From Anaerofustis sp. (lineage in GTDB: Bacteria > Bacillota > Clostridia > Eubacteriales > Anaerofustaceae), in contig NZ_JAHZIA010000042.1 of assembly GCF_019420015.1 (NCBI RefSeq), positions 1 through 15,811 of the forward strand: a DNA stretch of 15,811 nt. Direction: 5' to 3'. The position numbers and the translations under genes were made by a program. Shown here one piece after another: positions 6,840 through 13,462 of this stretch. How positions within the stretch are numbered: the stretch's first letter is position 1; each line of letters begins with the position of its first letter. The notes below the pieces were generated by a model, which had not been told where the DNA came from, did not search any database, and saw only the letters and a list, made by a program, of their open reading frames with translations.

Positions 6840-7202
6840 ATTATATTCAATGTTTATCCACTTCATTATTATATTTACAATGTAGTCCTGTTCCTTTTTA
6901 CTTAGCATTCTGTCTTTTTCTATGTGATGCCATTTGCATAAACATTTTCTGCAGCAGGTTGCCGTAGCATGTTGTGCAATAAATACGGGATGATTTTTTG
7001 TCGGGGTTTGTTTTCCGTCATTTGATATAATCTTTGGGGCAAGTCTTTTTTCTATAAAGTCATGGGCGTGCTTTTCTATTGTTTTGATTCCTTTCTTATT
7101 TATGTATTCGATGTCCTTTTGTTTCAGAGAAAAGCTGCTTCTGAATTTTGATTTTGATAACTCTTTTAATTTCTTTTCCAATATGTCATTTGTTTTATTC
7201 AT
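6822..7202 (-). CDS. DUF4186-family protein
   Basis: This 126-aa soluble protein matches, from memory, the DUF4186 family. The conserved core is FRSSFSLKQKDIEYINKKG, then HAHDFIEKRLAP, then NDGKQTPTKNHPVFIAQHAT and ATCCRKCLCKWHHI. Function is unknown. The cluster of Cys and His (CCRKC and WHHI, with upstream HAH and QHAT) suggests a metal-binding site; this is inference. The start ATG at 7202 follows AGAGAG at a normal distance. Its stop lies inside the terminator it shares with khpA, and it is divergent from the VOC gene, so it forms a monocistronic unit. Confidence 0.88.
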   Translation of the reverse strand: MNKTNDILEKKLKELSKSKFRSSFSLKQKDIEYINKKGIKTIEKHAHDFIEKRLAPKIISNDGKQTPTKNHPVFIAQHATATCCRKCLCKWHHIEKDRMLSKKEQDYIVNIIMKWINIEYNKNLKR

Positions 7203-7323
7203 ATTTTTTCTCTCTTTTAGCTCTTTTTATTTATTATAACAGGAGCATTAATGATTTTTAACGGTCTTATATAAATTTTTTGTCTATATTATTGTTGTAA
7301 TATGTGTATAAACTTTTTTATTG

Positions 7324-7332
7324 TGATATAAT
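7324..7332 (+). promoter_or_regulatory. Extended -10 promoter of the VOC gene
   Basis: TG-A-TATAAT (TG at 7324-7325, TATAAT at 7327-7332) is an extended -10. No good -35 lies at 16-18 bases. AGGAGG follows near 7346, just before the ATG at 7360. Confidence 0.6.
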
Positions 7333-7359
7333 ATTAAAATAAGTTAGGAGGACGAAATT

Positions 7360-7740
7360 ATGAATTTTAGATTCGGTCATACAAGCATAAGAGTATTTGA
7401 TTTGGAAAAGAGTTTGGAATTTTATGTTGATACTCTCGGGATGAAAGAGACCAGACGTAAAGATTATCCGGGGGATTTTTGTTTGGTATTTTTGGAAGAT
7501 GCAAATAAAACCTGTGAGGTTGAGCTTACCTATAACTACGATCCTAAGAAGCCCTATGAGATAGGCAACGGCTTTGCACATCTTGCTTTTTATGTTGAAA
7601 ACCTGGAAGAAGCTCATAAAGAGCTTGCTAAAAAAGGTTATGAAGTAACAGATTTTTATGGGTTAAAGGGAAATAAACCAAATTATTTCTTTGTTACGGA
7701 TCCTGACGGGTATGATATTGAAATAATAAGAGAAAAATAA
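7360..7740 (+). CDS. Glyoxalase I-like VOC-family protein
   Basis: The 126-aa protein has the length and two beta-alpha-beta-beta-beta modules of bacterial glyoxalase I. The four expected metal ligands are all present: H7 (FGHTSIRV), E55 (CEVELTY), H74 (FAHLAFYV) and E121 (DIEIIRE). Methylglyoxal detoxification is likely. Many clostridia lack glutathione, so the thiol cofactor may differ and I leave the symbol blank; gloA would be the usual name. It has an AGGAGG ribosome site, its own promoter and a terminator after the stop. Confidence 0.9.
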   Translation: MNFRFGHTSIRVFDLEKSLEFYVDTLGMKETRRKDYPGDFCLVFLEDANKTCEVELTYNYDPKKPYEIGNGFAHLAFYVENLEEAHKELAKKGYEVTDFYGLKGNKPNYFFVTDPDGYDIEIIREK

Positions 7741-7760
7741 ATACATCTGTTATTATAAAA

Positions 7761-7785
7761 AAAGAGCTTTTTTAAAGCTCTTTTT
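7761..7785. terminator. Bidirectional terminator between the VOC gene and gatD
   Basis: AAAGAGCTTT (7761-7770) pairs perfectly with AAAGCTCTTT (7774-7783) around TTT, with A's before and T's after on both strands. It overlaps the gatD stop codon (7784-7786 on the plus strand). Confidence 0.9.
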
Positions 7786-8536
7786 ATTTTACAGGTTCTT
7801 TTTTACTTATAAAGTCTTTTATAGTTTCTTTTGATGCTTCTTCTATAGAAAAATCGATATTTTCGTTTTTTATGTCAATTCCTTTTTTGTCTGCAATATC
7901 TTTTAAAACTTCTTTTGTCATCCATGGGTTTTTGATAAATACCGGGCCCAAAGCATTTGTATATATAAGATTGTTTTTTCTTGCACCTTCTTTGTGATGT
8001 TCGTCATTTCCAAAGCCGTAATTTATTTCTCCGAAAGGTTTTGTGTCATTATCATTAAATACAGTGTTTATTGAATTTATTTGACATGAAATGATTTCCA
8101 TTTCTTTGTTGTTTATTTTGGTGTTGAAAGTCAAATCGTCTCCGTATATCCATGTTCTTTCTTTTGCAGTCATGTCAAATATATTGAGTCCGTGCTTTAT
8201 TTCTCCGTTTTCAAATTCGATGTCTTTTGCAAAAACAGCTCCTGTTGTTCCTATTGCAAAAAGATATTTGCCGTTATCTATATATTTTTTTAACTCTTCT
8301 CTTTGTTCGGTGAATGTGTTTACTATTGTATCCATTACTTTAAGTTCTCCCGGAGATAAGAGTATTATATCGAATTTGTCAAAGTTTATTTTTTCATTTG
8401 GGCTGTCGATTCTTTCCGTTACCAGTTCTATACCCATTTCTTTTGCGATTTTTTCAAATGCAAGTACATTTCCTCTGTCTCCGTGAAGATTTAATATATC
8501 GGGATATAGGTAAGCTAAATAAATTTTATTTTCCAT
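7784..8536 (-). CDS. gatD: GatD-like subunit of lipid II amidotransferase, catalytic residues replaced
   Basis: Family identity rests on the N-terminus (LYPDILNLHGDRGNVLAF), the 250-aa length, the KEGARKNNL...GP...KNP region and the position 9 bases after murT. In known MurT/GatD, GatD hydrolyses glutamine with a Cys in ICGGYQ and a His in YLHGP, sending ammonia to MurT. Here the nucleophile segment reads AIGTTGAVFA, so the Cys site (about G96) has no Cys. The His segment reads TNALGPVF, so the His site (about L196) has no His. The usual GGGSDREQ stretch reads SPGELKVM. The frame is intact throughout and the gene is not truncated, so it looks like a maintained protein without glutaminase chemistry, or one with a changed mechanism. 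AGGAGAG overlaps the murT stop, so translation is coupled. Confidence 0.85.
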   Translation of the reverse strand: MENKIYLAYLYPDILNLHGDRGNVLAFEKIAKEMGIELVTERIDSPNEKINFDKFDIILLSPGELKVMDTIVNTFTEQREELKKYIDNGKYLFAIGTTGAVFAKDIEFENGEIKHGLNIFDMTAKERTWIYGDDLTFNTKINNKEMEIISCQINSINTVFNDNDTKPFGEINYGFGNDEHHKEGARKNNLIYTNALGPVFIKNPWMTKEVLKDIADKKGIDIKNENIDFSIEEASKETIKDFISKKEPVK

Positions 8537-8545
8537 TTTTCTCTC

Positions 8546-9895
8546 CTATAAATTGTTTTTCTTTACATAATTTTTAATGCCTATAAATGTTTCAAGCCAT
8601 GTTATCAAGTATACGTTTTTACATTCCGCTTTGTCCACTTCTTCTAATATTTGTTCAATATTGTCTGTATTCAATATTGAAATCTTATCTTTGTTTACTC
8701 CTTCGTAAATAAATCTGTTCGCAGTATCGTAGCATACATATTCCGAGAAGGCTATATATTTCTTTATGTTTGAATTTACTAAAGGTGTAAAATTACAATC
8801 GTAAGAATAGAATGTATTTGTATAGTGAGGTGGCTCGTCTTTGATTATGCAAAGTCCCAAAATAAATGTCTTTTTGTTTTTGTCGTTTGCCACTATGTCT
8901 ATTGCTGATTGCAAAGTTTCGGGGTTTTCTTGTTTTATTCTTATATATTTAAGTTCTTTGTCTTTATATTTAATTGTTTCTATTCTTCCGCCTATGTTTA
9001 TGAATGTGTTGAAAGAATGTTGCATTTCTTCCTTGGTAAGTCCCAAGGTACTTCCAAGGGCGATAACCAATGCATAGTTGTACATCATAAACGGAACATT
9101 GTAAGGCATTTTGAATGTTGTGTTGTCATATGTGAAAGTTGCGTTTTCAAAGTCCACGTTTTTGAGTTGGTATACAGGATTTTCTTCACTCTTGAAACCG
9201 CAGTTTGTACAGTTGAAATTTCCTACATTGTCTACATTGTAATAGTTGAAGTTTATTTTATGATTACATTTCGGACAAGGCATTGTAACAGCAAGTCTGC
9301 TTTCGTCTGTAACAGACCTTTGGTTTTTATCCACACTGTAATAAGTTATATTATCCGCAAAATCTTCGAAGGATTTACTTCTTGGTTCTTCGTTATTTAA
9401 GTATAGATGCATATCTTTTGTTACGACATCTTTGATTTTTCTGTAGATAAAATCAGGATCTGCGTTTCTGTGTACTTGGTCTTTTTGAAGATTTGTTATG
9501 ACCAAATGCTTTGCCGGTATTACTTTGTGTATATTTTTAAGAGATCTTTCGTCTATCTCAAATACAAAGTATTCCGGTTTTACTTTTCCTGTAATGGTAG
9601 AATTTTTTATCAGTGTTGTTGTTATTCCGGCTATTAAGTTTGCTCCTTCCAAGTTTGAAGCAACACTGTATTTGTTTGATTTCAGAACATGGTGTATCAA
9701 ATTGGTTGTGGTCGATTTTCCGTTTGTTCCAGTTACGAAAATGACTTTATTGTAATCAATATTTTTAAATCCGAGAGGGAAGTTTTTGTTAAGTTTTAAT
9801 GCTATTTTCCCCGGAAGATCGGTTCCTCTGGTTTTATCTATAATATTTATAAGAAATATTATTAATTTGGATATAATCATATCAATATAAAACAT
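8546..9895 (-). CDS. murT: MurT, Mur-ligase-like lipid II isoglutaminyl synthase subunit
   Basis: MurT uses ATP to activate the D-Glu alpha-carboxyl of lipid II so that ammonia can convert it to D-isoglutamine. The 449 aa show an N-terminal hydrophobic/lipid-facing helix, the ATP loop TGTNGKST (55-62), FEIDER (about 112-117), NLQKDQ (about 135-140), a Cys4 zinc ribbon (CPKC 207-210, CTNC 229-232) and the C-terminal DUF1727 domain (KQENPETLQSAIDIV). The segment aligned by eye to the DVSWIWD stretch of S. aureus MurT, which should supply the triad Asp, reads NTFYSYD. The frame extends to an ATG at 9925, but AGAGG sits eight bases before the ATG at 9895, so I use that start. Its TAG stop is built into the gatD ribosome site. 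Confidence 0.93.
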   Translation of the reverse strand: MFYIDMIISKLIIFLINIIDKTRGTDLPGKIALKLNKNFPLGFKNIDYNKVIFVTGTNGKSTTTNLIHHVLKSNKYSVASNLEGANLIAGITTTLIKNSTITGKVKPEYFVFEIDERSLKNIHKVIPAKHLVITNLQKDQVHRNADPDFIYRKIKDVVTKDMHLYLNNEEPRSKSFEDFADNITYYSVDKNQRSVTDESRLAVTMPCPKCNHKINFNYYNVDNVGNFNCTNCGFKSEENPVYQLKNVDFENATFTYDNTTFKMPYNVPFMMYNYALVIALGSTLGLTKEEMQHSFNTFINIGGRIETIKYKDKELKYIRIKQENPETLQSAIDIVANDKNKKTFILGLCIIKDEPPHYTNTFYSYDCNFTPLVNSNIKKYIAFSEYVCYDTANRFIYEGVNKDKISILNTDNIEQILEEVDKAECKNVYLITWLETFIGIKNYVKKNNL

Positions 9896-9940
9896 ATGCT
9901 GTACCTCTTCTTTATTATTTATCATTTATCATAGTAAATT

Positions 9941-9949
9941 ATTGTATCA
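9941..9949 (-). promoter_or_regulatory. Possible extended -10 promoter of murT-gatD
   Basis: On the minus strand TG-A-TACAAT lies 46 bases before the murT start. The -35 position (TATACT) is poor, so the call rests on the extended -10 and position only. Confidence 0.35.
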
Positions 9950-10153
9950 TAATGAGGGAAAAAAGTATAGTGCTATTATGTCGTAATAGTATTAAATACG
10001 GTAATATTTTAGGTGTTTTGTATATTTAGGATATGAAAACGGATATAAAAAATACTTATTATTTGACTTTATATTGGGCTAATCTACCGGATGGTATTTA
10101 TTTATAATAAAATTATCAGAAAATTGGGAAATAGAATTTTTAGTAAAAAAATG

Positions 10154-10170
10154 TATACTTTTTGTAACAA
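10154..10170 (+). repeat. Left arm of 17-bp inverted repeat
   Basis: TATACTTTTTGTAACAA here is the exact reverse complement of 10267-10283, 96 bases away. Such widely spaced perfect arms suggest two binding sites for one regulator, or a recombination site. Confidence 0.85.
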
Positions 10171-10246
10171 TATAAAACAATCCTTTTTATTATTATATAT
10201 GTAATATTTTTATAAGAAAAAAACTAAAACAGAACATTGACTTGAA

Positions 10247-10265
10247 TTTGATATATTATATCAAA
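10247..10265. repeat. 19-bp perfect palindrome, operator-like
   Basis: TTTGATATA-T-TATATCAAA: nine bp on each side of a single central base. It ends one base before the right arm of the 17-bp inverted repeat, so a regulator bound here could touch the same DNA. Confidence 0.8.
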
Positions 10266-10266
10266 C

Positions 10267-10283
10267 TTGTTACAAAAAGTATA
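10267..10283 (-). repeat. Right arm of 17-bp inverted repeat
   Basis: TTGTTACAAAAAGTATA is the exact reverse complement of 10154-10170. With the adjoining A/T runs the similarity extends a few bases further with small gaps. Confidence 0.85.
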
Positions 10284-10353
10284 TTTTTTGATTGAAAAAT
10301 ATTAAATCAGAATAAAAAATTGAAATGAAAAAATACATTTCATAAATTATAGC

Positions 10354-10374
10354 CACATAAGATTTTCTTATGTG
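10354..10374 (+). promoter_or_regulatory. Leader hairpin before the surface-protein gene
   Basis: CACATAAG (10354-10361) pairs perfectly with CTTATGTG (10367-10374) around ATTTT. It lies 22 bases before the GAGGAG ribosome site. No T-run follows, so it is not a terminator; it may shield or stabilise the 5' end. A second hairpin, TGAAATG/CATTTCA (10321-10342), lies just upstream. Confidence 0.55.
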
Positions 10375-10407
10375 AAATATTTTATACGTAAGAATGAGGA
10401 GAATATA

Positions 10408-12933
10408 ATGAAGAAATTATTATCGTTTATGCTGATATCATTTATTTGTGTAAGCATGTTAATTGTACCCAATGTTGTAAAGGCAGCTTCTCTTGATGCT
10501 GAAGAAATATTTAAAACATGGGTTAATTTCCCCGGGGAACATTTAGGATCCGGTTATGCAGCAGGTTGGAGTTATGTTAAGGAAAGTGATGAACTTAGAA
10601 CTACTGCAAACGTTGGGTTTACGGGATATTACGATCCTTACATAAGAAATTTTACAACCGGTAAATTTACATGTGATATTTTAAATAAAGATAGTGATCC
10701 TTTAGGATTTGTATGGGGGCTAAAAAAGGGAAGTAAAAACGGTCAGGATACATATTCTTTTTATGAGTATGAAGAATGTGGAGATAATATGTGGAGCATT
10801 TCATATGTGAGTGAATGGATTCCTGCCAAAGATTCTGGATCTCATAGGGGACCGGTATATCATGGTACTATCAGTGCAGGGGACGGGCAATATCATCATA
10901 ATGGTGGTAATGGTAGTATAGGATTTGCAACCGGTAATGTTTTGGCTTACGGTTCGTTACCGGCAGATGGTTTGAAAGGTGTAAAGCATAAGGTTATCAT
11001 TGAAGTTGAAAAAAGTAAAGTAAAAGTATATATAAACAATAAGCTTTTAAAAGAAGTAGCTGCTACGGTTCAAGGTGGTAGTTTTGGCCCTTGCACAGCA
11101 AGTAACTCAAATGCTCATTTTTCTGGATTAACAATGGAAGCTGCTGCTGATAATGCTGCAATAAGTGCTGGGTTTAATTATAAATTAGATGGTCAAATTG
11201 TTAATGTTGCAAAGGTTGGTGATGATGTTCAAGTTGAAGACACATCAAAAGTCGAATCACCTGCTACTATTATTAAAAGAGAGTGGATTGTAACTCTTGA
11301 TGGCAACGAAATATACAGAGGAAGCACTCCATATAAAGATTATGGTAAAAAAGCAGGTAAATACGAAACTACGCTTAACATAGAAAGTAGTCAAGGTATT
11401 ACTGCTACAACGAAAGGCATTTTGCATGTAATTAATGAAAGTAACTCTGTTGTTGCTATGTATGTTGATGAGAATGGTAAAAAGATAAGTGAAGACATAG
11501 TATATAAGGGAGAAAAGGGAGATAAATATAAGACATCATCGCTAGAAATAAAAGGATATGAGCTTGTAAAAGTAGAAGGAAAAGAAGAAGGGGTATTTGA
11601 TAATACACCACAAGTTGTAGAATATATATATAGACCCGTTAAAGAGGAAGTAGTGGAGAACGGAACGGTAACGGCAAAATATGTAGATGAAAGTAACAAC
11701 CCTATACATAATGATATAGTTTATACAGGTCATGTAGGAGATGATTATGCCACATCGGAACTTATTATTCCGGGATATGAGCTTCTCAGAGTTGATGGAA
11801 ACAAAGAAGGTAAATATATTAAAGGTGATATAACGGTAACGTATGTATATAAGAAAATAAGTCCGTTGCCTGATGATAAGACTGCAGGAAGTGTAGTTGT
11901 AAGTTACAAAGATACTAACGGACTTACGATTAAAGAAGATACTATACTTAACGGAAATATAGGGGATGCTTTTAAAACGACAAAAGTTGACATTCCCGGA
12001 TACAAGTTGGTAAAGACAGAAGGTAAAGAAGAAGGGGTTTTTGAGGAAAATGTACAGGAAGTTGTATATATATATGAACCTTTAGACGCAGAGGATGGAA
12101 GCAGTGTCGTAGCCAGATATGTGGATGAAAATGGAAATACTCTTAAAAATGATATAATTTTAAACGGCGACTTGGGAGATGACTACGAAACTCATAAAGA
12201 AAATATTTCAGGATATATTCTTATAAGAGTTGAGGGTGAAGAAAAAGGCGAGTTTGAAGAAGATGTAAAAGTAGTAAAATATATATATAAGAAAATATCA
12301 GGTACAAATGTAGATGTAGATGGAGACGGTAAACCGGATATAAATATAGATACAGACGGAGACGGGTTACCTGATATAAACGTAGACACAAACGGAGACG
12401 GTAAACCGGATATAAACGTAGATACTGACAATACCGGAGTATGGAAGCCAAGTGGACAAGGTGGAAATGGTGATAATATATGGAAACCTGATACAAACTT
12501 GGATACAGACGGAGACGGTAAAGCAGATATTGAACACGGATACAGACCGGGATATGATTTCGACAAAGACGGAGTGGACGATAATTGGAAACCGGATATC
12601 AATGTAAAACCTGACGGTAATCGCCCCGGATATGACACCGGAAACCCTAATATTAATGTAGATACAAACGGAGATGGTAAACCGGATATAAACATAGATA
12701 CAGACGGGGATGGAGTACCCGATGTAAATATCGATACAAATGGAGATGGGATTGCCGATAAAAATTTAATAGGTAATAGTGAAAGCAGTAAAATAAAGTC
12801 TGATAGTGAAAATGGTGATTTAGGTAGTGTAAAAACAGGAGATGATAATAATATTCATTTCTACGGAATAATAATCTGCGTTTCGTTATTAGGTATATTT
12901 ATTACAATCAGAAAGATGAAATTTATAAAATAA
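10408..12933 (+). CDS. Cell-wall-anchored MucBP/DGDG-repeat surface protein
   Basis: An 841-aa adhesin-like protein. It has a signal peptide (MKKLLSFMLISFICVSMLIV, probable cleavage after VVKA), then a lectin/laminin-G-like beta-rich region (about 35-255) and an Ig/PKD-like stretch (about 262-345). Four MucBP-type repeats follow, near 346-410, 419-484, 494-558 and 564-629, each with a YVDE-type start, a GD..YxT core, GYxL and a YIY-type end. Asp-rich DTDGDGKPDIN units (about 634-786) are likely calcium-binding. The end has a sortase-like signal SVKTGD (about 805-810), a hydrophobic span and an RKMKFIK tail. The ATG at 10408 has GAGGAG six bases upstream; an in-frame ATG at 10372 has no ribosome site and lies in a hairpin arm. 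It probably binds host glycans or mucin; the ligand is unknown. Confidence 0.93.
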   Translation: MKKLLSFMLISFICVSMLIVPNVVKAASLDAEEIFKTWVNFPGEHLGSGYAAGWSYVKESDELRTTANVGFTGYYDPYIRNFTTGKFTCDILNKDSDPLGFVWGLKKGSKNGQDTYSFYEYEECGDNMWSISYVSEWIPAKDSGSHRGPVYHGTISAGDGQYHHNGGNGSIGFATGNVLAYGSLPADGLKGVKHKVIIEVEKSKVKVYINNKLLKEVAATVQGGSFGPCTASNSNAHFSGLTMEAAADNAAISAGFNYKLDGQIVNVAKVGDDVQVEDTSKVESPATIIKREWIVTLDGNEIYRGSTPYKDYGKKAGKYETTLNIESSQGITATTKGILHVINESNSVVAMYVDENGKKISEDIVYKGEKGDKYKTSSLEIKGYELVKVEGKEEGVFDNTPQVVEYIYRPVKEEVVENGTVTAKYVDESNNPIHNDIVYTGHVGDDYATSELIIPGYELLRVDGNKEGKYIKGDITVTYVYKKISPLPDDKTAGSVVVSYKDTNGLTIKEDTILNGNIGDAFKTTKVDIPGYKLVKTEGKEEGVFEENVQEVVYIYEPLDAEDGSSVVARYVDENGNTLKNDIILNGDLGDDYETHKENISGYILIRVEGEEKGEFEEDVKVVKYIYKKISGTNVDVDGDGKPDINIDTDGDGLPDINVDTNGDGKPDINVDTDNTGVWKPSGQGGNGDNIWKPDTNLDTDGDGKADIEHGYRPGYDFDKDGVDDNWKPDINVKPDGNRPGYDTGNPNINVDTNGDGKPDINIDTDGDGVPDVNIDTNGDGIADKNLIGNSESSKIKSDSENGDLGSVKTGDDNNIHFYGIIICVSLLGIFITIRKMKFIK
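12307..12435 (+). repeat. 36-bp in-frame tandem repeats, first cluster
   Basis: About three and a half copies of a 12-codon unit encoding variants of D(T/V)(D/N)GDGKPDIN(V/I). Copies share near-identical stretches such as GGAGACGGTAAACCGGATAT. Such coding repeats can gain or lose units by slippage without losing frame. Confidence 0.85.
12652..12765 (+). repeat. 36-bp in-frame tandem repeats, second cluster
   Basis: Three further copies of the 12-codon DTNGDGKPDIN-type unit. They are separated from the first cluster by a Trp/Pro/Gly-rich stretch (WKPSGQGG, DNWKPDIN, RPGYD) that contains two diverged copies. Confidence 0.82.
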
Positions 12934-12943
12934 AAGAAAACGG

Positions 12944-12975
12944 ATAAAGACAGAACTACATCTGTCTTTATTTAT
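12944..12975 (+). terminator. Terminator after the surface-protein gene
   Basis: ATAAAGACAGA (12944-12954) pairs perfectly with TCTGTCTTTAT (12961-12971) around ACTACA, followed by T's. Confidence 0.85.
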
Positions 12976-13016
12976 TTAAAATATGATTAAATGGGCATAT
13001 TCTAGGTGAAATATAC

Positions 13017-13045
13017 TTTACAAGGTTTATTATTTATGCTATAAT
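13017..13045 (+). promoter_or_regulatory. Promoter of rpsO-pnp
   Basis: TTTACA (13017-13022), a 17-base spacer and a perfect TATAAT (13040-13045). Start near 13052 gives an 83-base leader that begins exactly at a predicted stem. Confidence 0.85.
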
Positions 13046-13051
13046 TTTTAA

Positions 13052-13118
13052 GCTATATACCTACGACTTAGTTTATGGATACTCCAACCTTATGCTAGGT
13101 TATAGGCGAATAAAATAA
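13052..13118 (+). promoter_or_regulatory. Structured rpsO leader, candidate S15 autoregulatory element
   Basis: CTATATACCTA (13053-13063) can pair with TAGGTTATAG (13096-13105), ten pairs with one bulged base, enclosing a small GGA-TAC-TCC hairpin. The 3' arm can instead pair locally as AACCT/AGGTT (13086-13101). S15 is known to repress its own mRNA through structured leaders in several bacteria. The class of this one is not established. Confidence 0.5.
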
Positions 13119-13134
13119 ACGGAGGAGACTAATA

Positions 13135-13404
13135 ATGTCAATTACAAAAGAAAAAAAACAAGAAGTTATAAGCAAATATCAAAAACATGATAAGGATACA
13201 GGTTCTCCTGAAATCCAAATTGCTATTTTAACAAGCAGAATCAATACTTTAAACGAACATTTTAAGAAAAATCCTAAAGATCATCACTCAAGAAGAGGTC
13301 TTTTAATGATGGTTGGTAAAAGAAGAAGACTTTTGGATTATGTTGCTAAAAAAGATATTGAAAAATACAGAGAAATTGTTAAAGAACTTAACTTAAGAAA
13401 ATAA
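13135..13404 (+). CDS. rpsO: 30S ribosomal protein S15
   Basis: The 89-aa protein has the standard family length. It shows the rRNA-binding signatures DTGSPEIQIAILTSRINTLNEH and DHHSRRGLLMMVGKRRRLLDY. S15 binds 16S rRNA at the central-domain three-way junction. GGAGGAG lies close before the ATG. It heads the common rpsO-pnp pair, with a terminator or attenuator hairpin between the two genes. Confidence 0.98.
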   Translation: MSITKEKKQEVISKYQKHDKDTGSPEIQIAILTSRINTLNEHFKKNPKDHHSRRGLLMMVGKRRRLLDYVAKKDIEKYREIVKELNLRK

Positions 13405-13414
13405 TTTAGCATTT

Positions 13415-13440
13415 AAAAGGCGGAGTTTTTCGCCTTTTTA
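13415..13440 (+). terminator. Terminator/attenuator between rpsO and pnp
   Basis: AAAAGGCG (13415-13422) pairs with CGCCTTTT (13431-13438) around GAGTTTTT, followed by T. No good separate pnp promoter was found, so this hairpin probably lets part of the transcripts through, or serves as an RNase processing site. Confidence 0.75.
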
Positions 13441-13462
13441 TAATATGGAGGAAAAATTTTAG

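Larger units (their letters stand above)
9896..10407. other. Long non-coding regulatory region upstream of the surface protein
   Basis: About 510 A+T-rich bases separate the divergent murT and surface-protein genes, and no gene is visible. The region contains the murT -10 region, a 6-bp inverted repeat CTATTA/TAATAG (9973-9989), a 17-bp inverted-repeat pair (10154-10170, 10267-10283), a 19-bp palindrome (10247-10265) and two leader hairpins (10321-10342, 10354-10374). No convincing plus-strand -35/-10 pair was found; TTGACT at 10237-10242 lacks a well-spaced -10. Confidence 0.7.

Noticed and set aside
8909..9400. Plus-strand open frame of 163 codons opposite murT
   Set aside because: It is a shadow of murT: Cys/Phe/Val-rich composition, no ribosome site and no family resemblance.
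9896..9925. ATG at 9925 as the murT start
   Set aside because: The ATG at 9895 has a well-placed AGAGG, and family members begin near there.
10372..10407. Upstream ATG at 10372 as the surface-protein start
   Set aside because: No ribosome site precedes it and it lies in a hairpin arm. The ATG at 10408 has GAGGAG six bases upstream and begins a typical signal peptide.
12307..12435. 36-bp repeats resembling a CRISPR array
   Set aside because: The units are contiguous, in frame within the surface-protein gene, encode DTDGDGKPDIN, and have no unique spacers.
12192..12695. Minus-strand open frame of 167 codons opposite the repeat region
   Set aside because: Its Ser/Pro-rich repeats are the complement of the DGDG repeats in the real gene.
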